A stretch of DNA of 27,819 nt from Eubacterium sp. (GTDB taxonomy: Bacteria; Bacillota; Clostridia; Oscillospirales; Acutalibacteraceae). A model generated the notes under the pieces. It saw only the letters and a program-made list of their open reading frames with translations, was not told where the DNA came from and searched no databases. The position numbers were made by a program, and so were the translations under genes. Shown here piece after piece: positions 8,254 to 15,175 of this stretch. The DNA is taken from assembly GCA_014465955.1 (NCBI GenBank), contig JACTVT010000028.1:1-27819 (forward strand), given 5' to 3'. Each line of letters starts with the position of its first letter. Positions within the stretch are counted from its first letter, which is position 1.

Positions 8254-9926
8254 TTTGTTTCACCAAAATTGTTTGTTTTGTAATATTCTATTGAATTTTC
8301 AATTCTGTTTTTTACTTTATCTTTGCCCAGAAGTGCAGTGATGTAGTATAAATCAGGTGTGTTGGTTCTGCCTGTAAGCGCCACACGGATGATGGTTGAA
8401 ACATCACCTACGTGGCCTTTGAAAACATCAGGGTTTTGTTTGTATTCTTTAACATTCGGTGTGCAGCCGACAAGCGGACAAAGGTCTTTCATTCTGCTAA
8501 ACCACCCGTCTTTATCGTCATTTATATCAAACATATTGATATATTTTTCAAGAACTTTAACTGCAAGTTCGGGTGTTGCATTGCCCGTTAAATCATAGCA
8601 TGGTATAAATGTTTCGTCATACATATAACTGATGTAATCTTCAACATCGCTCCACTTTGCAATGTCCTTTCTCGGCTTTTTGTTTTCACGGTCGATATTA
8701 AGAATATTTACAGCGTATTCGGGATTTGCTTTGAAGAGTTCTGCAAGTCTTTCGTTGTACTGCTCTGCCCATTCAAGCGTTTTATCATAAACAGTCTGTG
8801 CCGTCATTGTCGAAATAACATTTTTTGAAACGTCTGTCAGTTTAACCATATCAAACAGTGCGCCCGAAACGCTCATCTTTTTAAGATTGAACGGGAACTT
8901 TTCAATCGGCTCTGTTTTGTTTGCTCTGCGCCAGTCCTCAAAATTGGAATTGGCAATCGTCATTATATATTCGTTTACGCTCTCCTGCGGAAATCCCTGT
9001 TCAATGTAGTATGAAACGGCTGCCTCGGGGTCTTTGCGCTTTGATAATTTTCTTTTGCCGCCGTTTTCTTCCTTCATAATCGGTGCAACGTGTGCGTATT
9101 TCGGCGGTTTGAAGCCTAAAACACGGAATAACTGCAAATGAACGGGAGTGCTTGAAATCCATTCATCACCGCGGAATACGTGGGTTGTCCTCATTAAATG
9201 GTCGTCAATTGCGTGTGCAAAATGGTAGGTCGGAATGCCGTCTGATTTAAGCAGAACAATATCCTGCACATTTTCGGGCATTTCAATTTTGCCTTTAATC
9301 ATATCGTCGAAAAAGCATTTTTTGTCAGGACTGCCGGGTGATTTCAGTCTTAAGGTAAAGGCTTTGCCGTCGGCAAGTTTCTGTTCAATTTCATCTATAG
9401 TAAGATTGCGGCATTTTGCCCATTTGCCCCAGTAACCTTTAGTGCTTTCGTTTTCCTGAGCAGTTCTGATTTCGTCAAGCTCTTCGGTTGAGCAGAAGCA
9501 CGGGTATGCCAGATCCTGCTCTACAAGCGCTTTGGCGTAAGTCTGATAAATTTCTTTTCTTTGGCTCTGATAATAAGGACCATATTCGCCGATTTCCTTG
9601 CTTTCGGCAACAACGCCCTCGTCAGCCTGAACGCCGTAAACGGAAAGTCCCTGCAGCATAATGTCAATTGCGCCGTCAACCTTTCTTTTCTGGTCGGTGT
9701 CTTCAACTCTTACGAAGAAAACACCGTCGGAATCCTTGGCGGTTTTGTAGGCAGTAACGCAGGTGAAAAGATTGCCGAAATGCAAAAAGCCTGTAGGGCT
9801 CGGTGCAAAACGTGTAACTTTGGCGCCTTCCTTTAAATTTCTCTGCGGAAAAAGGTTTTCATAATAATCGGGCGTTTTATCTATATCGGGAAATAAAAGC
9901 CCCGCAAGTCTTTCATTATCAGTCAT
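8250..9926 (-). CDS. gltX: Glutamyl-tRNA synthetase
   Basis: Class I synthetase that charges tRNA-Glu. It has 558 residues, longer than the usual 470-500, as in several Clostridia. The HIGH region is FAPSPTGFLHFGN (H49-N52) and the KMSKS loop is KRKLSKRKD (K291-D299). The C-terminal half is helical and probably binds the anticodon. ATG 9926 follows TAGGAGAAA at a good distance. It is the first gene of a four-gene minus-strand operon and overlaps the SGNH gene by 4 nt. Because GlnRS is encoded in the same operon, it may charge only tRNA-Glu, but that cannot be read from the sequence. Confidence 0.94.
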   Translation of the reverse strand: MTDNERLAGLLFPDIDKTPDYYENLFPQRNLKEGAKVTRFAPSPTGFLHFGNLFTCVTAYKTAKDSDGVFFVRVEDTDQKRKVDGAIDIMLQGLSVYGVQADEGVVAESKEIGEYGPYYQSQRKEIYQTYAKALVEQDLAYPCFCSTEELDEIRTAQENESTKGYWGKWAKCRNLTIDEIEQKLADGKAFTLRLKSPGSPDKKCFFDDMIKGKIEMPENVQDIVLLKSDGIPTYHFAHAIDDHLMRTTHVFRGDEWISSTPVHLQLFRVLGFKPPKYAHVAPIMKEENGGKRKLSKRKDPEAAVSYYIEQGFPQESVNEYIMTIANSNFEDWRRANKTEPIEKFPFNLKKMSVSGALFDMVKLTDVSKNVISTMTAQTVYDKTLEWAEQYNERLAELFKANPEYAVNILNIDRENKKPRKDIAKWSDVEDYISYMYDETFIPCYDLTGNATPELAVKVLEKYINMFDINDDKDGWFSRMKDLCPLVGCTPNVKEYKQNPDVFKGHVGDVSTIIRVALTGRTNTPDLYYITALLGKDKVKNRIENSIEYYKTNNFGETK

Positions 9927-9956
9927 AATTCGGTTTCTCCTAAAATTAATTAATAT

Positions 9957-9985
9957 ATTATCGCATATCTTAACAAAATATTCAA
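9957..9985 (-). promoter_or_regulatory. Promoter of the gltX operon
   Basis: On the minus strand, TTGAAT (9980-9985), 17 nt and GATAAT (9957-9962), with TGC directly before the -10 as in an extended -10 promoter. The transcript should start near 9949, about 23 nt before the start codon. I see no T-box leader in this short space. Confidence 0.65.
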
Positions 9986-10063
9986 TATTTTATTATTATA
10001 ATTATTGAATTTATCAGTCATTTGTGGTAATTTTAAATAAAATTGTTGTGAGGAGATAAAAAT

Positions 10064-10240
10064 ATGGCACTTCCCAAAGACCCGATTATGCTTTTGTCGG
10101 TTGTAAATATGAAATTAAGAGATACTTATTCTTCGCTTGACGCGCTTTGCGATGATATTGATGAAAGCAGAGCGGATATAGAAAAAACGCTCTCATCAGC
10201 AGGCTATGCCTACAATGAAAGCGTTAATCAGTTTGTTTGA
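10064..10240 (+). CDS. DUF4250 family mini-protein
   Basis: Encodes 58 residues beginning MALPKDPIMLLSVVNMKLRD and ending NQFV. This matches my knowledge of the DUF4250 family, short proteins conserved in Clostridia and related anaerobes. AGGAGA lies 7 nt upstream of the ATG. The middle (SSLDALCDDIDESRADIEK) looks like a helix-turn-helix pair of amphipathic helices, suggesting a small all-alpha, perhaps nucleic-acid- or protein-binding fold. The role is unknown. It is monocistronic, divergent from gltX, and followed by a strong terminator. The promoter is not clear: TTGAAT at 10005-10010 lacks a good -10. Confidence 0.85.
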   Translation: MALPKDPIMLLSVVNMKLRDTYSSLDALCDDIDESRADIEKTLSSAGYAYNESVNQFV

Positions 10241-10275
10241 TTATATGCTTGCAATTTTTTAATTGACTGTTATTG

Positions 10276-10303
10276 CAGGAGGCTGTGTCCTCCTGTTTTT
10301 TTT
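10276..10303 (+). terminator. Strong intrinsic terminator after the DUF4250 gene
   Basis: Stem CAGGAGG (10276-10282) and CCTCCTG (10289-10295), 6-nt loop, followed by eight T. Its tail touches the stop codon of the convergent ArsC-family gene. Confidence 0.9.
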
Positions 10304-10652
10304 ATTTCAATTTTTCAGCCCATTCTTTTTCTCTGAATCCCGTAAGGATTGCGGTGTCTGAAATGATAAGCGGTCTTTTGACAAGCATTCCGTCTGTGGC
10401 GAGGAGTTGCAGTTGTTCGTCTTCGCTCATAGTTGGCAGTTTATCTTTTAACTGCATGGATTTATAAAGCATTCCGCTTGTGTTGAAAAATTTTTTAAGC
10501 GGCAGACCGCTTTGCTTGTACCATTGTTTTAATTCGTCATAAGTCGGATTTTCTTCTTTTATATGCCTGCTTTCGTATTCAAAACCGTTTTCATCAAGCC
10601 ATTTCTTTGCCTTTTGGCAGGTTGAACATTTCGGGTATTCAATAAATAACAT
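10302..10652 (-). CDS. ArsC/Spx-family thioredoxin-fold protein
   Basis: A 116-residue protein of the arsenate reductase-like family (ArsC/Spx/MgsR/YffB). The N-terminus MLFIEYPKCSTCQKAKKWL carries C9-x-x-C12 in the expected loop after the first strand. A C-terminal KRPLI segment matches the family's conserved Arg-Pro region. Members are either arsenate or thiol reductases or RNA polymerase-binding regulators (Spx); the sequence alone does not decide, and no ars genes are nearby. ATG 10652 is preceded by GGAGG; a TTG 12 nt earlier would put that site inside the gene. It lies 80 nt after the YhgE gene, across a palindromic repeat, and may be transcribed with it. Confidence 0.85.
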   Translation of the reverse strand: MLFIEYPKCSTCQKAKKWLDENGFEYESRHIKEENPTYDELKQWYKQSGLPLKKFFNTSGMLYKSMQLKDKLPTMSEDEQLQLLATDGMLVKRPLIISDTAILTGFREKEWAEKLK

Positions 10653-10687
10653 TTGTACCTCCAAGATTAAGTTATAACAATATATTT

Positions 10688-10713
10688 GTAGGGAGGGTTT
10701 CTGTGCCCTCCCG
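10688..10713. repeat. GTAGGG-type palindromic repeat, copy 1
   Basis: Perfect 7-bp stem GGGAGGG (10691-10697) and CCCTCCC (10706-10712) around TTTCTGTG, with GTA directly before the stem. The same layout recurs at 22660 and 26551. It lies between the YhgE and ArsC-family genes. Confidence 0.75.
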
Positions 10714-10732
10714 CCGTATAATCAATATTTTA

Positions 10733-12865
10733 TCAGAATAATCCTGTTTCTTCAACACGTTTTGTAAAGAACTGAATCGGTTTTTTAACACACGGTCTGA
10801 TTACAAGACCTATGAACAGTGAAACAAGAATATATGCACCGAGTTTTAATAAGTAAATCCAGAAATCGTTTTCAAATGTTCCGCAGACACATTCACGCAT
10901 TGCTTCAATGACAAAGGTAAACGGCAGATACGGGTTAATTGCCCTGAAAAACTGCGGTGTAACATCTATCGGGAATGTTCCTCCCGAGCCGCCTATCTGC
11001 ACAACAAGCATAATAACCGCAAGTGCTTTGCCGATGTCGCCGAAGGTGTAGGCGAGCGTGTAAATAAAGAACATAATTGCAACCGAACCTGCAATTCCCG
11101 CAATCATAAATTTAATCGGATGATAGCATTGAATTCGTAAAAACCAAAGGTCGCCTGCGCAGATGATTACACTCTGAATAAGCGATAAAGCAAGGAAGGT
11201 TAAGCCTCTGCCGAAGTATTCCTGAGTCGGCTTCAGGCTTGTAAATTCCTTTTTCTTTTTGATATTTGTGTGCAGAATTGCAACTAAAATTGTTGCGCCG
11301 ACCCAGATTGCAAGCGTTGTATAAAAAGGCGCCATTGCAGAGCCGTAATTGTCTATTCCGTAAACTTTGTCGGTATTTACTTTAACGGGGCAGGCAATGA
11401 ATTCGCCGAGTTCATCGGCATTTTTTGTTGTCAGATTAACGGTTGCGTTAACGACATCGCTGTTGCTGAGTTTTTCAATTTTGCCCGAGAGTTCATCAAG
11501 TTGAGATGAAAATGTGCCGATAAGACTGCTCAGTGACTTCATCATTCCGTCACCCGCCTCGGCAGATTTGCCAAGTGCCTCAACAAGCGTGTTTACGCCC
11601 GGCATATCCTTTTGCAGTGCAGTAAGCACATTGCTCACATCACCCATTGTGCCGAGAAGAGCGCTGATAGTTGATTTTAATTTCGGCTGCAGATTTTGTT
11701 TGAAATCTGTTCCTGCACTGCTCATTGTGACTGAAATGCCGATTATGTTATCGGCAACCTCGTCAACTCTGCCGCTGAAACTGCCGTTTTGCATTGCCTC
11801 AAGGTCAGATATAACGCCGGATAATTTTGCATTTGAATTTTCAAGACTGCTTATAATGCCTGCAACCAGTTTCGCTTCATCGGGCAGCAAATCCTCAAAT
11901 TCTTTTAAAATATTTGTAAGATTTGTGATTTTTGTTTGTGTGTCTTTGCAGTTTGTAAGTGCCTGTGTGATGATTGCCTGCGTGCTCTCGTTTACTTCGC
12001 CGTTTGTCTTTTTTACTGCTTCTCCGATGTTTTTCAGCGAAGAAGCAGAGTCGGCAAACGTTTTGTCAACCGTTCCCGAAATGCTTTCAATTCCTGCCTC
12101 GGTCACTCTGATTACGTCTTCTGTGTTTGTGATTGCACTGTCGGTGTTTTTAAGCAGTGATGCAAGGTCTTTTTCGCTGAGAGAACTGTCCAGTGAGTTC
12201 ATCAGTTCCATAACATTTTCAAAACTTGTAAGTGTTATCTGTAATGATTCTATACTGCCCTTTGCCTGAGTGATTTCCTCCTGCACCGTGCCGAACATAC
12301 CGTTTGAAAGTGTGTCGCTTTCTTCAATAACAGTGCCGAGCATCTGATTAATAAGACCAACTACGGTAACAACAAACGATTCGTTTACTTCCGTCTGAAC
12401 AGTCTGCACAACTTTGTCGGTGATTTTTGTTGCGATGGCGTTTTTCTTTTCGTTTGCGTAGTATGTAATTTCAGGCTGCTTGAAATCAGCAGTCATAATG
12501 CTTGTAAATGATTCGCTGAAGCCGCTCGGAATTTCAATTCCTGCGTAATATTTGCCTGCTTTGATTCCTTCAACGGCTTCATCTTTTGAAAGAAACTGCC
12601 AGTCAATCAGGTCATTTGCTTTCAGATTTGTAACAATCTGATCTCCTATGTCAATTTTAATGCCTTTGATTTCAGTGCCTTCGTCATCGTTTACAACGGC
12701 AATCTGCATATTGCCCGTGCTGCCGTACGGGTCCCAGTTTGCATAAATGTTAAACCATGCATAAAGTGACGGCAAAAGTGCAACGCCCACCGTCAGAATT
12801 ATTGCCATGGAATTTGTAAAAATCTTTTTAAAATCACGCCTGCATATTCTTAAGATATTTTTCAT
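10733..12865 (-). CDS. YhgE/Pip-family membrane protein
   Basis: A 710-residue protein of the YhgE/Pip family, which shares the ABC-2 permease fold; the Lactococcus Pip member is a phage receptor. One N-terminal helix (about 21-40) is followed by WFNIYANWDPY and AVVNDDEG, typical of the family. A long outside region of about 450 residues is rich in Ser, Thr, Leu and Asp with coiled-coil-like stretches. A C-terminal block of about five membrane helices contains a glycine-rich GGSGGTFPID segment. No ATPase is adjacent, so transport is unproven; export, lipid or cell-surface roles are possible. ATG 12865 follows GAGGAGGAC. It starts 2 nt after the small acidic-tailed membrane gene, and its ribosome site lies within that gene's last codons, so the two are probably translated in a coupled way. 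Confidence 0.9.
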   Translation of the reverse strand: MKNILRICRRDFKKIFTNSMAIILTVGVALLPSLYAWFNIYANWDPYGSTGNMQIAVVNDDEGTEIKGIKIDIGDQIVTNLKANDLIDWQFLSKDEAVEGIKAGKYYAGIEIPSGFSESFTSIMTADFKQPEITYYANEKKNAIATKITDKVVQTVQTEVNESFVVTVVGLINQMLGTVIEESDTLSNGMFGTVQEEITQAKGSIESLQITLTSFENVMELMNSLDSSLSEKDLASLLKNTDSAITNTEDVIRVTEAGIESISGTVDKTFADSASSLKNIGEAVKKTNGEVNESTQAIITQALTNCKDTQTKITNLTNILKEFEDLLPDEAKLVAGIISSLENSNAKLSGVISDLEAMQNGSFSGRVDEVADNIIGISVTMSSAGTDFKQNLQPKLKSTISALLGTMGDVSNVLTALQKDMPGVNTLVEALGKSAEAGDGMMKSLSSLIGTFSSQLDELSGKIEKLSNSDVVNATVNLTTKNADELGEFIACPVKVNTDKVYGIDNYGSAMAPFYTTLAIWVGATILVAILHTNIKKKKEFTSLKPTQEYFGRGLTFLALSLIQSVIICAGDLWFLRIQCYHPIKFMIAGIAGSVAIMFFIYTLAYTFGDIGKALAVIMLVVQIGGSGGTFPIDVTPQFFRAINPYLPFTFVIEAMRECVCGTFENDFWIYLLKLGAYILVSLFIGLVIRPCVKKPIQFFTKRVEETGLF

Positions 12866-12867
12866 TG

Positions 12868-13275
12868 TCAGTCCTCCTCGTCATCAAAATCGTCTTCGTC
12901 GTCATCATCGTTTTCGCTGAAAACACTGTATTTGCCGAATTCAATCTGTTCGTCATTCTGTAAATACGGAATAACCTTTTCTTTTACAAGATGTTTAAAA
13001 TAATCGGTAACCGTAAAAACGGCAATGTTGAATAAAATCAGAAAAATCCAAAGCACAAGCCAGCTGCCCTTGTTGCTGTCGGGCATATTGGCAAGCCATA
13101 CGGCAATAACCGTAAAAATGGTGAAAATAACGGCAAAAATAATCTTTACCGTGTTAAGAATTTTACAGCCCTTTGTGTAATTCTGAATGATTTTTTCACG
13201 CAAAAGAATATACTTCTGAACGATAAGGTCTTTTTTATCTGTCTGTTTCTTTACACTTTTCTTATTATCGTTCAT
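12868..13275 (-). CDS. Two-helix membrane protein with acidic tail, paired with YhgE
   Basis: A 135-residue protein of no family I recognise. A Lys-rich N-terminus (1-40) is followed by two membrane helices (about 42-62 and 71-92), an amphipathic segment, and a tail made almost only of Asp and Glu (residues 122-135). Both ends should face the cytoplasm. ATG 13275 has GGAGTGAG upstream; a longer frame to 13326 has no ribosome site. The codons of the acidic tail supply the GAGGAGGAC site used by the YhgE gene, which starts 2 nt later. A role in YhgE assembly or function is inferred from this pairing only. Confidence 0.7.
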   Translation of the reverse strand: MNDNKKSVKKQTDKKDLIVQKYILLREKIIQNYTKGCKILNTVKIIFAVIFTIFTVIAVWLANMPDSNKGSWLVLWIFLILFNIAVFTVTDYFKHLVKEKVIPYLQNDEQIEFGKYSVFSENDDDDEDDFDDEED

Positions 13276-13316
13276 AATCTCACTCCGTTTCTTTACATTA
13301 TTATTAATTTTGTAAT

Positions 13317-13345
13317 AGTATATCACTATGATTTTTAAAATTCAA
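13317..13345 (-). promoter_or_regulatory. Promoter of the acidic-tail/YhgE operon
   Basis: On the minus strand, TTGAAT (13340-13345), 17 nt and TATACT (13317-13322), with TGA just before the -10. The transcript should start near 13310, giving a leader of about 35 nt. Confidence 0.6.
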
Positions 13346-13377
13346 TATTCAGATATCGTAATTAATAATTTTGTAAT

Positions 13378-13404
13378 AAAAAACAGGAGCGTTTTTTGCT
13401 CCTG
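13378..13404 (-). terminator. Terminator of the frameshifted gene
   Basis: On the minus strand, a CAGGAGC/GCTCCTG stem (13384-13390 with 13398-13404), 7-nt loop, then TTTTTT (complement of 13378-13383). No T-run follows on plus. It lies downstream of the 13488-14023 gene. Confidence 0.85.
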
Positions 13405-13487
13405 CTCAAAAATGTTTATTTCATAATGATTTTTTGCTGATTTTTTGCATTAATAGGCACGAAATGATTAATGCTGTCTGTTTTTTA

Positions 13488-14023
13488 TTATCTAATTATG
13501 CACTTATAAGTGTTCCAATCATAAATCTCATATTGAATTTTAGATTTAAACAGTTTTGATAAAGGTCCTTTTGGCTTTTGGATTTTTCTTATTGCTTTTT
13601 CAAATCCCGGTTTCCCAAAGGAATCATCGTCGTCATTTAAGTCAAAGCCGCCCTCATAAAGCCGGCATTTTCTTTTAATGTTGTTTGCTGTTATTACAGT
13701 GAGATTTCCGCTTTTGATTTCATTTATGTTAGTTAATAATTCATCTGCAATATATTCTTCGGCAGTATCAAACATTTCAAAGCAGTAATCGCCAAATGAT
13801 AATTCTTCAAAGCGAAATATACCGTCAAGTTTATTAAATAGAAGTTCAATGTCTTTTTTTCCGTTTTTACTTTTAATTATCAGTGCGATAACTTTGTCGG
13901 GTCTTGTTTTTTTGGTATATGACAGTGTTTGGTGCTGAAAATATGCTGCTTCATTTTGAAATTCCTGTAATTCAAATGTAATGCCGTTTGCGGATAATAA
14001 TTCTTTACTTCATTTAAAGTCAC
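13488..14023 (-). pseudogene. Frameshifted gene of unknown function
   Basis: The intact open part from ATG 13775 gives only 95 residues and has no ribosome site. The same frame stays open upstream to about 14009, through FELQEFQNEAAYFQH and RPDKVIALIIKSKNGKKDIE. In another frame, GTG 14023 (with GGTGAG upstream) opens MTLNEVK. Adding one A to the AAA run at 14004-14006 joins these as VKELLSANGITFELQ, making one protein of about 178 residues. The sequence therefore carries a 1-nt deletion, either a real mutation or a homopolymer read error. The product is soluble, with mixed charged and hydrophobic segments and a basic C-terminal third (KIQKPKGPLSKLFKSK). I do not recognise the family. It has its own promoter and terminator. 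Confidence 0.7.
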
Positions 14024-14050
14024 AAACTCACCGACCTTTCCTTATACAAC

Positions 14051-14079
14051 AGTATAACATTTTTGGTAAAATATTGCTA
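14051..14079 (-). promoter_or_regulatory. Possible extended -10 promoter of the frameshifted gene
   Basis: On the minus strand, TATACT (14051-14056) is preceded by TGT, with a weak TAGCAA -35 (14074-14079) at 17 nt. The predicted start is near 14044, about 20 nt before GTG 14023. Confidence 0.4.
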
Positions 14080-14142
14080 TGAAATATGAAATGATTTTTT
14101 GAATAATGAAATACACTAAATCAACACATAATTATATTTTAT

Positions 14143-14176
14143 AAAAAAGCGACTTGTTTGTACAAGCCGCTTTTTT
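14143..14176 (-). terminator. Terminator directly after the detached tRNA-Ser 3' end
   Basis: Arms 14143-14156 and 14163-14176 pair over 14 bp with a 6-nt loop. The single imperfect pair (152 with 167) is G-U when read on minus but A-C when read on plus, which points to selection as a minus-strand terminator. It ends in TTTTTT on minus. Confidence 0.75.
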
Positions 14177-14195
14177 GGCGGAGTGGGTGGGATTT
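14174..14195 (-). repeat. Detached copy of the tRNA-Ser 3' end
   Basis: These 22 bases are identical to 14338-14359, which covers the CCA end, discriminator base, 3' acceptor strand and part of the T arm of the tRNA-Ser gene, plus two T outside it. The copy is in the same orientation, 164 bp downstream of the tRNA. It could be one arm of an attachment-site pair or the leftover of a second tRNA-Ser gene. Confidence 0.75.
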
Positions 14196-14286
14196 TCTTC
14201 TCAACTATCGACAGTCCACCGGACTGTTCTCCCAAATTTTCCCAGCAACAAGTTGCACGAAAAATTTGGAGTTCGTTTCAAATCCC
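14189..14286. other. Cloverleaf-like structured element of unknown function
   Basis: An outer stem, GGGATTT (14189-14195) with AAATCCC (14280-14286), encloses a 4-bp AACT/AGTT stem (14203-14206 with 14270-14273) and two hairpins. Hairpin 1 is ACAGTCC-ACC-GGACTGT (14211-14227). Hairpin 2 is a 9-bp CCAAATTTT/AAAATTTGG stem (14232-14240 with 14261-14269) topped by GCAAC-AA-GTTGC (14245-14256). This nesting is unlikely to be chance in non-coding DNA. There is no open frame. It could be a small mobile element or an RNA; the strand is undecided. Confidence 0.6.
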
Positions 14287-14301
14287 CTTTAAATTTCTGA
14301 T

Positions 14302-14340
14302 AAATAAAATAGCATAGCAAAATGCTATGCTATTTTATTT
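14302..14340 (-). terminator. Perfect 17-bp hairpin after tRNA-Ser
   Basis: Arms 14302-14318 and 14324-14340 are exact reverse complements around AAAAT. The stem ends in AT-rich bases that can serve as the U-tract on minus. It abuts the CCA of the tRNA (its last base, 14340, is the A of CCA), so it is the likely terminator of the tRNA transcript. Confidence 0.7.
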
Positions 14341-14429
14341 GGCGGAGTGGGTGGGATTTGAACCCACGGGCGATTGCTCGCACGATGGATTTCGAGTCCA
14401 TGCCGTTATGACCTCTTCGGTACCACTCC
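14340..14429 (-). tRNA. tRNA-Ser (CGA)
   Basis: Ninety nucleotides with encoded CCA. The acceptor stem is GGAGTGG (from 14429) with CCACTCC, discriminator G. The anticodon arm is ATGGA-CTCGAAA-TCCAT, giving anticodon CGA, which reads UCG serine codons. A long variable arm (TGCGAGCAATCGC) is diagnostic of class II tRNA-Ser, and the T loop is TTCAAAT. It has its own promoter and a hairpin after it. Its 3' end is repeated at 14174-14195. Confidence 0.96.
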
Positions 14430-14447
14430 GAATATTTGCTGAATAGA

Positions 14448-14477
14448 ATTGTATCACTAAATCGGGTGCTTTGTCAA
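14448..14477 (-). promoter_or_regulatory. Promoter of tRNA-Ser
   Basis: On the minus strand, a consensus TTGACA (14472-14477), 18 nt and TACAAT (14448-14453). The predicted start near 14441 leaves a leader of about 12 nt before the mature tRNA. Confidence 0.75.
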
Positions 14478-14502
14478 TATAAATTTATAAGTTAAAATTG
14501 TG

Positions 14503-14531
14503 TTGTAACTAAAATTAAAATGTGTTAAAAT
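14503..14531 (+). promoter_or_regulatory. Promoter of hisH-hisF
   Basis: TTGTAA (14503-14508), 17 nt and TAAAAT (14526-14531), preceded by TGT. The predicted start near 14538 is about 22 nt before hisH. No regulatory leader is visible. Confidence 0.55.
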
Positions 14532-14560
14532 AAATCATCTTAAAAAATTGCGGTGATAGT

Positions 14561-15172
14561 ATGGTTTCTATAATTGATTACGGCGCAGGAAATCTGATGA
14601 GCGTGAAAAAAGCGCTTGATTTTATCGGCGCTGAAAGTGAAATAACGGCGGATAAAGATAAAATTAAAAACGCAAGTCACGTTATTCTGCCGGGAGTCGG
14701 TTCATTCGGTGACGCTATGGCATCTATGGCAGAGCGCGGACTTGTTGATACTGTTCGTGAGGCGGCTTTATCGGGTAAGCCGTTTCTCGGCATCTGTCTC
14801 GGTCTGCAACTCCTTTTTGCCGAAAGTGATGAAAGTCCTGCCGTTTCGGGTCTCGGTGTGCTTGACGGCAAAATTTCACTTATACCTAAAAATGACGGGC
14901 TGAAAGTGCCTCATATGGGCTGGAACAGTGTTGAAATCAAGCAGAATTCGGGTATTTTCAAGGGCATTCCAAACGGCAGTTATTTTTATTTTGTGCATTC
15001 GTTTTACCTGAATGGTGCAAATGCAGATGAGGTTGCAGGCACAACGCAGTACGGCACTGAAATTCAATGTGCAGTTGAAAAGGGTAATCTTTGTGCCACA
15101 CAGTTTCACCCTGAAAAAAGCGGCGAAATCGGTCTTATGCTGCTTAAAAACTTTTTGGCAAAGGGGGAATAA
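14561..15172 (+). CDS. hisH: Imidazole glycerol phosphate synthase, glutaminase subunit
   Basis: Class I glutamine amidotransferase that releases ammonia from glutamine and feeds it through HisF to make imidazole glycerol phosphate and AICAR in histidine synthesis. It has 203 residues, standard length. The catalytic triad is visible: C79 in GICLGLQ, and H183 and E185 in QFHPEKS. The oxyanion-type PGVGSFG (44-50) and HMGWN motifs are present. ATG 14561 has GGTGAT upstream. Its partner hisF starts 3 nt after the stop. Confidence 0.95.
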   Translation: MVSIIDYGAGNLMSVKKALDFIGAESEITADKDKIKNASHVILPGVGSFGDAMASMAERGLVDTVREAALSGKPFLGICLGLQLLFAESDESPAVSGLGVLDGKISLIPKNDGLKVPHMGWNSVEIKQNSGIFKGIPNGSYFYFVHSFYLNGANADEVAGTTQYGTEIQCAVEKGNLCATQFHPEKSGEIGLMLLKNFLAKGE

Positions 15173-15175
15173 GTT

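Noticed and set aside
9927..10063. T-box or other riboswitch ahead of gltX
   Set aside because: The predicted leader is only about 23 nt, and no AGGGUGG-type T-box core or specifier hairpin is present.
11514..12269. A 251-codon plus-strand open frame
   Set aside because: It lies wholly antisense to the Ser/Thr-rich part of the YhgE gene and reads as a low-complexity Ser/Phe/Val shadow with no ribosome site.
14302..14340. The 17-bp perfect hairpin as an insertion-element end
   Set aside because: It abuts the tRNA CCA and is AT-rich at its base, which fits a tRNA terminator; no second copy is seen in the window.
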